This document shows, piece after piece, positions 6,282-8,695 of a stretch of 8,695 bases of DNA. The DNA comes from Leptolyngbyaceae cyanobacterium SM1_3_5 (GTDB lineage Bacteria; Cyanobacteriota; Cyanobacteriia; Elainellales; Elainellaceae): contig JAAUTJ010000161.1 of the NCBI GenBank assembly GCA_012031475.1, positions 1 to 8,695 of the forward strand, given 5' to 3'. Positions within the stretch are counted from its first letter, which is position 1. Each line of letters opens with the position of its first letter. Made by a program: the position numbers and the translations under genes. The notes under the pieces are model-generated. The model was not told the DNA's origin and made no database searches. It was given only the letters and a program-made list of their open reading frames with translations.

Positions 6282-6352
6282 ACAAGTACATCAAGGTTTA
6301 GACTCAGCTACCTTCCGCAAATCATTCTGCGTCATTTTCTTGATGTACTTGT
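6282..6352. repeat. Perfect 14-bp inverted repeat upstream of apcA
   Basis: ACAAGTACATCAAG (6282-6295) is the exact reverse complement of CTTGATGTACTTGT (6339-6352), with 43 bases between the arms. One arm covers the TGA of the short ORF at 6291-6482; the other lies in its coding part (HKYIK). No T tract follows, so it is not a standard terminator. A 14-bp perfect match at this spacing is very unlikely by chance. Confidence 0.85.
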
Positions 6353-6482
6353 GCGCTTCTTCATACTTTGTAATACTTTTTTCAGAAAAGGTAGACACGC
6401 CATAAACCCACGAATTTTGCAAGGTGTCCAGCCAGAAATATTTCTTAAAATTTGGCTGAGGCGATTTTGACTGAGGCGATTG
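6291..6482 (-). CDS. Unrecognised 63-codon open frame upstream of apcA
   Basis: The frame lies between a TAG (6485-6483) and a TGA (6293-6291). It reads QSPQSKSPQP, then NFKKYFWLDTLQNSWVYGVS and TFSEKSITKYEEAHKYIKKM, ending DLRKVAESKP. The composition is protein-like: a Ser/Pro/Gln linker built from an 11-base repeat (6456-6466 and 6471-6481), an aromatic-rich part, and a charged amphipathic helix. It has no ATG in the first 49 codons. Only a TTG (residue 21) or GTG (residue 29) could start it. It is in the same frame as the ORF just upstream, so it may be the C-terminal half of a gene broken by the TAG. No family recognised. Confidence 0.35.
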   Translation of the reverse strand, partial: QSPQSKSPQPNFKKYFWLDTLQNSWVYGVSTFSEKSITKYEEAHKYIKKMTQNDLRKVAESKP

Positions 6483-6662
6483 CTAGCGCGTCCCGGCTCC
6501 CATCCGGCGATCGGGAATGCCGCGATCGGGCGGCGTGTAGGTTTGGCTAAGCGCGATTGGGTGGGACGGGGGCAGCGATCGAACTTCAGTCAGGTGAAGC
6601 ACAGCAAAAAGTACGCACGTCCATTTTGAATCTCCAGCGGCTTCGATTGCGGCTAAAGACTC
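6483..6662 (-). pseudogene. DUF928-like N-terminal fragment
   Basis: An open frame of 59 codons ends in TAG at 6483. It contains a hydrophobic stretch (TCVLFAVLHL), then ALSQTYTPPDRGIPDRRMGA and GTR, then the stop. The pattern P-x-RG-x-P-x-RR-x-x-AGTR after a likely signal peptide is what I recall from the start of cyanobacterial DUF928 secreted proteins; the long conserved DUF928 body does not follow. There is no ATG in frame. An ATG in another frame could join it if one T of the T5 run near 6608-6612 were absent. Best read as a decayed or truncated gene, or a short secreted protein interrupted by one nonsense codon. Confidence 0.4.
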
Positions 6663-6669
6663 TTAGTTC

Positions 6670-6682
6670 TGAGCGCGGCTCA
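6670..6682 (-). terminator. Small hairpin after the permease operon
   Basis: TGAGC / GCTCA form a 5-bp stem around three bases, about 18 bases after the MalG-like permease stop. There is no T run after it, so it is at best a weak terminator. Confidence 0.2.
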
Positions 6683-6700
6683 ATTATGCAAAGGTGGGGA

Positions 6701-7546
6701 CTAGCCCTTGCCGCCCGTGAACGTCACACCTTCGATGAAATAGCGATTAAAGAAGGCATAGATCATCAAAACAGGCAAAGTAAATACCATTGAAGCGGCC
6801 ATAATATAGTTCCAATAGCTGATGTATTGGCCTTTGAAGCTGTTAAGGCCGAGCGGCAAGGTGAACATTTCGGGATCAAACAAAATCACCACAGGCGTTA
6901 AGAAATTATTCCAGCTTCCCATGAATACAAAGATGGCTTGGGCGGCAAGTGCAGGTTTTGCCAGCGGTAAAACGATGTGGCGAAATGTGCCCCAGCGCGT
7001 CAATCCGTCAAGCTGCGCGGCTTCTTCCAGTTCACGCGGAAAATTCATGAAAAACTGACGCATCATAAAGATAAATGTCGCGTTGATCAGGCTGGGAACG
7101 ATCATGCCCTGATAGGAATTCAGCCAGCCGATCGACTTCAAAATCAGAAATGTCGGAATCAGCGTCACCTGAGCCGGAATTGCCAAAACTGCCAAAATTA
7201 GAAAAAACCACATCTGTCGTCCGCGAAATCGCAGTCGCGCCAAGGCATAGCCCGCCATTGAGTTAAACAGCAGATTAAAAAGTGTGACGCTGACAGCAAT
7301 CACAACGCTGTTGAATAGCCAGCGTAGGAACAAAGGTTCCTGAATAAAAATGCGTTTGTAGTTGTCGAACGTAAAGTCTTTGGGCAAGAAATTCGCTTCG
7401 CCGCTGACAATTTCTGAGAGCGGTTTGAAGGAGGCAGAAAGCGCCCACAAGAAGGGGATTACTGTGACGATCGCGTAGAGTGTCAGGACGGCGTAAAGGA
7501 GAATTTTTAGCCAGGGTCGATCGCCAAACTTGTTTAACTTAGTCAA
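6701..7546 (-). CDS. Carbohydrate ABC transporter permease, MalG/UgpE type
   Basis: Inner-membrane permease subunit of a sugar or polyol ABC importer. It has about six hydrophobic segments and the cytoplasmic EAA loop EEAAQLDGLTRWGTFRHIVL with LPLAKP (about residues 174-197 from this start), which contacts the ATPase. Other family marks are TVIPFLWALSASFKPLSEI near the N-terminus and YFIEGVTFTGGKG at the C-terminus, typical of the second permease. I prefer TTG 7546 as start: GGAGG at 7556-7552 lies five bases before it; GTG 7552 and TTG 7558 are in-frame alternatives. The start overlaps the corrected stop of the upstream MalF-like gene by 8 bases, so translation is probably coupled. The ATPase and binding protein are not in the window. 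In cyanobacteria such pairs include the glucosylglycerol importer GgtCD, but substrate is not determined here. Confidence 0.9.
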   Translation of the reverse strand: MTKLNKFGDRPWLKILLYAVLTLYAIVTVIPFLWALSASFKPLSEIVSGEANFLPKDFTFDNYKRIFIQEPLFLRWLFNSVVIAVSVTLFNLLFNSMAGYALARLRFRGRQMWFFLILAVLAIPAQVTLIPTFLILKSIGWLNSYQGMIVPSLINATFIFMMRQFFMNFPRELEEAAQLDGLTRWGTFRHIVLPLAKPALAAQAIFVFMGSWNNFLTPVVILFDPEMFTLPLGLNSFKGQYISYWNYIMAASMVFTLPVLMIYAFFNRYFIEGVTFTGGKG

Positions 7547-8431
7547 TTTCACCTCCAAACCAGCGTCGCTGAATTAAGGTCAAAAGAATGATCAAAGCGG
7601 CGAGGAAAAGGCGATCGCCGCTCCATAACCCATTTGCAACGTCCGAAAAACTGCCTGATAAATCAGCAGCACAACGGTTAAAGTTGCGTTATTTGGCCCA
7701 CCCGTTCCGCCTGAGAAAATGTACGACTGATCGAATAGCTGAAACGTGCCGATGATGCCCATTGCGACGACGAAAAAGGTGACAGGTTTGAGTAGAGGAA
7801 CGGTGATGCGAATGAACTGCTGCCAGCCGTTTGCGCCGTCGAGTTCTGCGGCTTCGTAGACCGATCGCGGAATGTCCTGCAATGCCGCCAGATAAATCAC
7901 CATAAAGAACGGTGCAGTTGACCAAATATTCATAATCATGATGCTGCGGAGGACAACCGCCGGATCGCCTAGCCAGTTATAGGTCGGCAATCCGAAGAAG
8001 CCGAGGAAGTCATTTAATAAGCCGTTGGTGTTATAAATCCACATGAAGATTAGCGTTAGGACGGCGGACGATGTGACGGTTGGCAAAAAGTACAGAATGC
8101 GCCAAAGATTGCGTCCGCGAATGCCGGAATTGAGCGTGACAGCCATCACCAAGGCGAGGATTGTTTGAGATGGAACGACGATCGCCACATATTCGATCGT
8201 GTTTTTCAAGGCAATCCAAACTCGCTCATCCGATCGCAGTCGGGCAAAATTTCTGAGGCCGATAAATTCATACTCAATGCCGCCTAAAAGCTGCACTCGG
8301 TGAAATGAAAGAAAAACCGCATATAAAATTGGCAAAATTACAAAAACGCCCAACACAAACAAGGCAGGAGCCATGAATAAATAGCCCGTTGCGTCTTCTT
8401 GGAGGTTCGATCGATGCTTTGAAGTCAACAC
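7539..8431 (-). CDS. Carbohydrate ABC transporter permease, MalF/UgpA type, 3' frameshift
   Basis: First permease of the same sugar importer. The N-terminus has TGYLFMAPALFVLGVFVILP, then LRNFARL, the helix NTIEYVAIVVPSQTILALVM, and RILYFLPTVTSSAVLTLIFM. The EAA loop is YEAAELDGANGWQQFIRITV with PLLKP (192-215). GGTGGPNNATLTVVLLIYQA follows at 241-260. The frame as given stops early after GYGAAIAF (residue 275, at 7592). Adding one base to the A4 run at 7606-7609 (+ strand) lets it continue FLAALIILLTLIQRRWFGGE and stop at 7541-7539. That is the family's usual last helix and FGGE ending, for a total of 297 aa. The encoded GGAGG in FGGE is also the ribosome-binding site of the next permease. 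Start is GTG 8431, without a clear Shine-Dalgarno. Confidence 0.88.
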
Positions 8432-8449
8432 AGCAAACCGGATATCGAC

Positions 8450-8466
8450 ACAGTATTTTTTACTGT
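8450..8466. promoter_or_regulatory. Palindrome between the permease operon and icd
   Basis: ACAGTA (8450-8455) and TACTGT (8461-8466) are perfect inverted arms around TTTTT, 19 bases upstream of the permease start. The spacing GTA-N5-TAC does not fit NtcA (GTA-N8-TAC). It could be an operator for the divergent genes or only a small hairpin; no regulator can be named. Confidence 0.35.
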
Positions 8467-8596
8467 AGCGATCGACCTTGAAGATGAGCGCATCGTTTTA
8501 CCGATCGTTACTTCGATCGCGTTTGGTTGGAAATTTATCGCTTTCGATCGAGCAAATCTGCTAGTGTGCATGGGGAATTGTACGCGCTGATGGACG

Positions 8597-8695
8597 ATGT
8601 ATCAGAAACTTACTGCCCCGCAACTGGATCCCGCATTACCTTTGCCGATGGTCAGCCGATCGTGCCACGACCGATCTCGTTATTCGTGGGATCGT
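8597..8695 (+). CDS. icd: Isocitrate dehydrogenase, 5' end only, frameshifted
   Basis: NADP-isocitrate dehydrogenase converts isocitrate to 2-oxoglutarate, the carbon skeleton for ammonium assimilation in cyanobacteria. From ATG 8597 the frame reads MYQKLTAP; one base missing from the C4 run at 8616-8619 then shifts it, and the family sequence continues in the next frame as ATGSRITFADGQPIVP. Together these match the N-terminus of cyanobacterial Icd (MY-K-x-x-P...G-x-x-I-x-F...G-P-VP). The next expected block, DNPIIPFIRGDGTG, is only dimly seen (PISLFVGS) and seems to need further indels, so the last ~35 bases are poor or divergent. The gene runs off the window, and the call rests on about 25 residues. 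Confidence 0.65.
   Translation, partial: MYQKLTAPQLDPALPLPMVSRSCHDRSRYSWDR

Larger units (their letters stand above)
5..7618. repeat. HIP1 octamers (GCGATCGC), eight dispersed copies
   Basis: Exact GCGATCGC palindromes begin at 5, 632, 1268, 2825, 2930, 2973, 3498 and 7611; many partial CGATCG sites lie between them. HIP1 is the highly iterated palindrome typical of many cyanobacterial genomes. Copies lie inside genes (scpA, the nucleotidyltransferase, trmD, permease) and in the upstream region of the lapA-like gene. None lies in the apcABC stretch. The coordinates give the span of the set, not one element. Confidence 0.95.

Noticed and set aside
8432..8596. NtcA site upstream of the icd-like gene
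   Set aside because: No GTA-N8-TAC was found. The nearest candidate has GTA-N5-TAC and lies close to the permease start.
1..8695. CRISPR arrays, tRNA or rRNA genes, insertion sequences, phage or defence genes
   Set aside because: No regularly spaced long repeats, tRNA-like cloverleaf arms, transposase-like proteins or defence domains were seen.

Overview
The window is almost certainly from a cyanobacterium. It carries the allophycocyanin core genes apcA, apcB and apcC, and it is rich in the cyanobacterial HIP1 octamer GCGATCGC (eight exact copies, against about 0.13 expected by chance in 8.7 kb of uniform sequence). The genus cannot be fixed by eye.

Left arm (+ strand): a LapA-domain inner-membrane protein, an unlisted 39-residue single-span membrane ORF, scpA (condensin kleisin) and a sugar-1-phosphate nucleotidyltransferase follow one another. 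The first three are almost contiguous and look like one transcript. The nucleotidyltransferase converges on trmD (tRNA m1G37 methyltransferase, - strand) over a short gap that holds a hairpin.

Centre (- strand): a LysE/RhtB exporter with a small translationally coupled ORF behind it lies downstream of the apcA-apcB-apcC operon. The operon ends in a good intrinsic terminator. apcE is not present here. The apcA-apcB spacer holds a 15-bp tandem repeat. The apcB-apcC spacer (300 bp) holds a hairpin.

Right arm (- strand, then +): upstream of apcA lies about 580 bp outside the recognised genes. It holds two same-frame reading frames separated by one TAG, the first with a DUF928-like motif, and a perfect 14-bp inverted repeat. 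Beyond it are two permease genes of a carbohydrate ABC importer, overlapping as an operon. The last 99 bases appear to be the 5' end of isocitrate dehydrogenase (icd), divergent from the permeases.

The strongest overall observation concerns sequence quality. Five genes or ORFs (scpA twice, apcB, the MalF-like permease, the ORF after lysE, icd) are broken by indels that all fall in homopolymers of 4-5 bases. Restoring one or two bases gives family-like proteins, and for apcB a protein of exactly the normal length with its signature residues in register. Because scpA and apcB are core genes, uncorrected homopolymer errors are the likeliest cause. I see no clear new defence, mobile or biosynthetic system. 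The best candidates for new biology are the 39-aa ORF before scpA and the reading frames and inverted repeat upstream of apcA.
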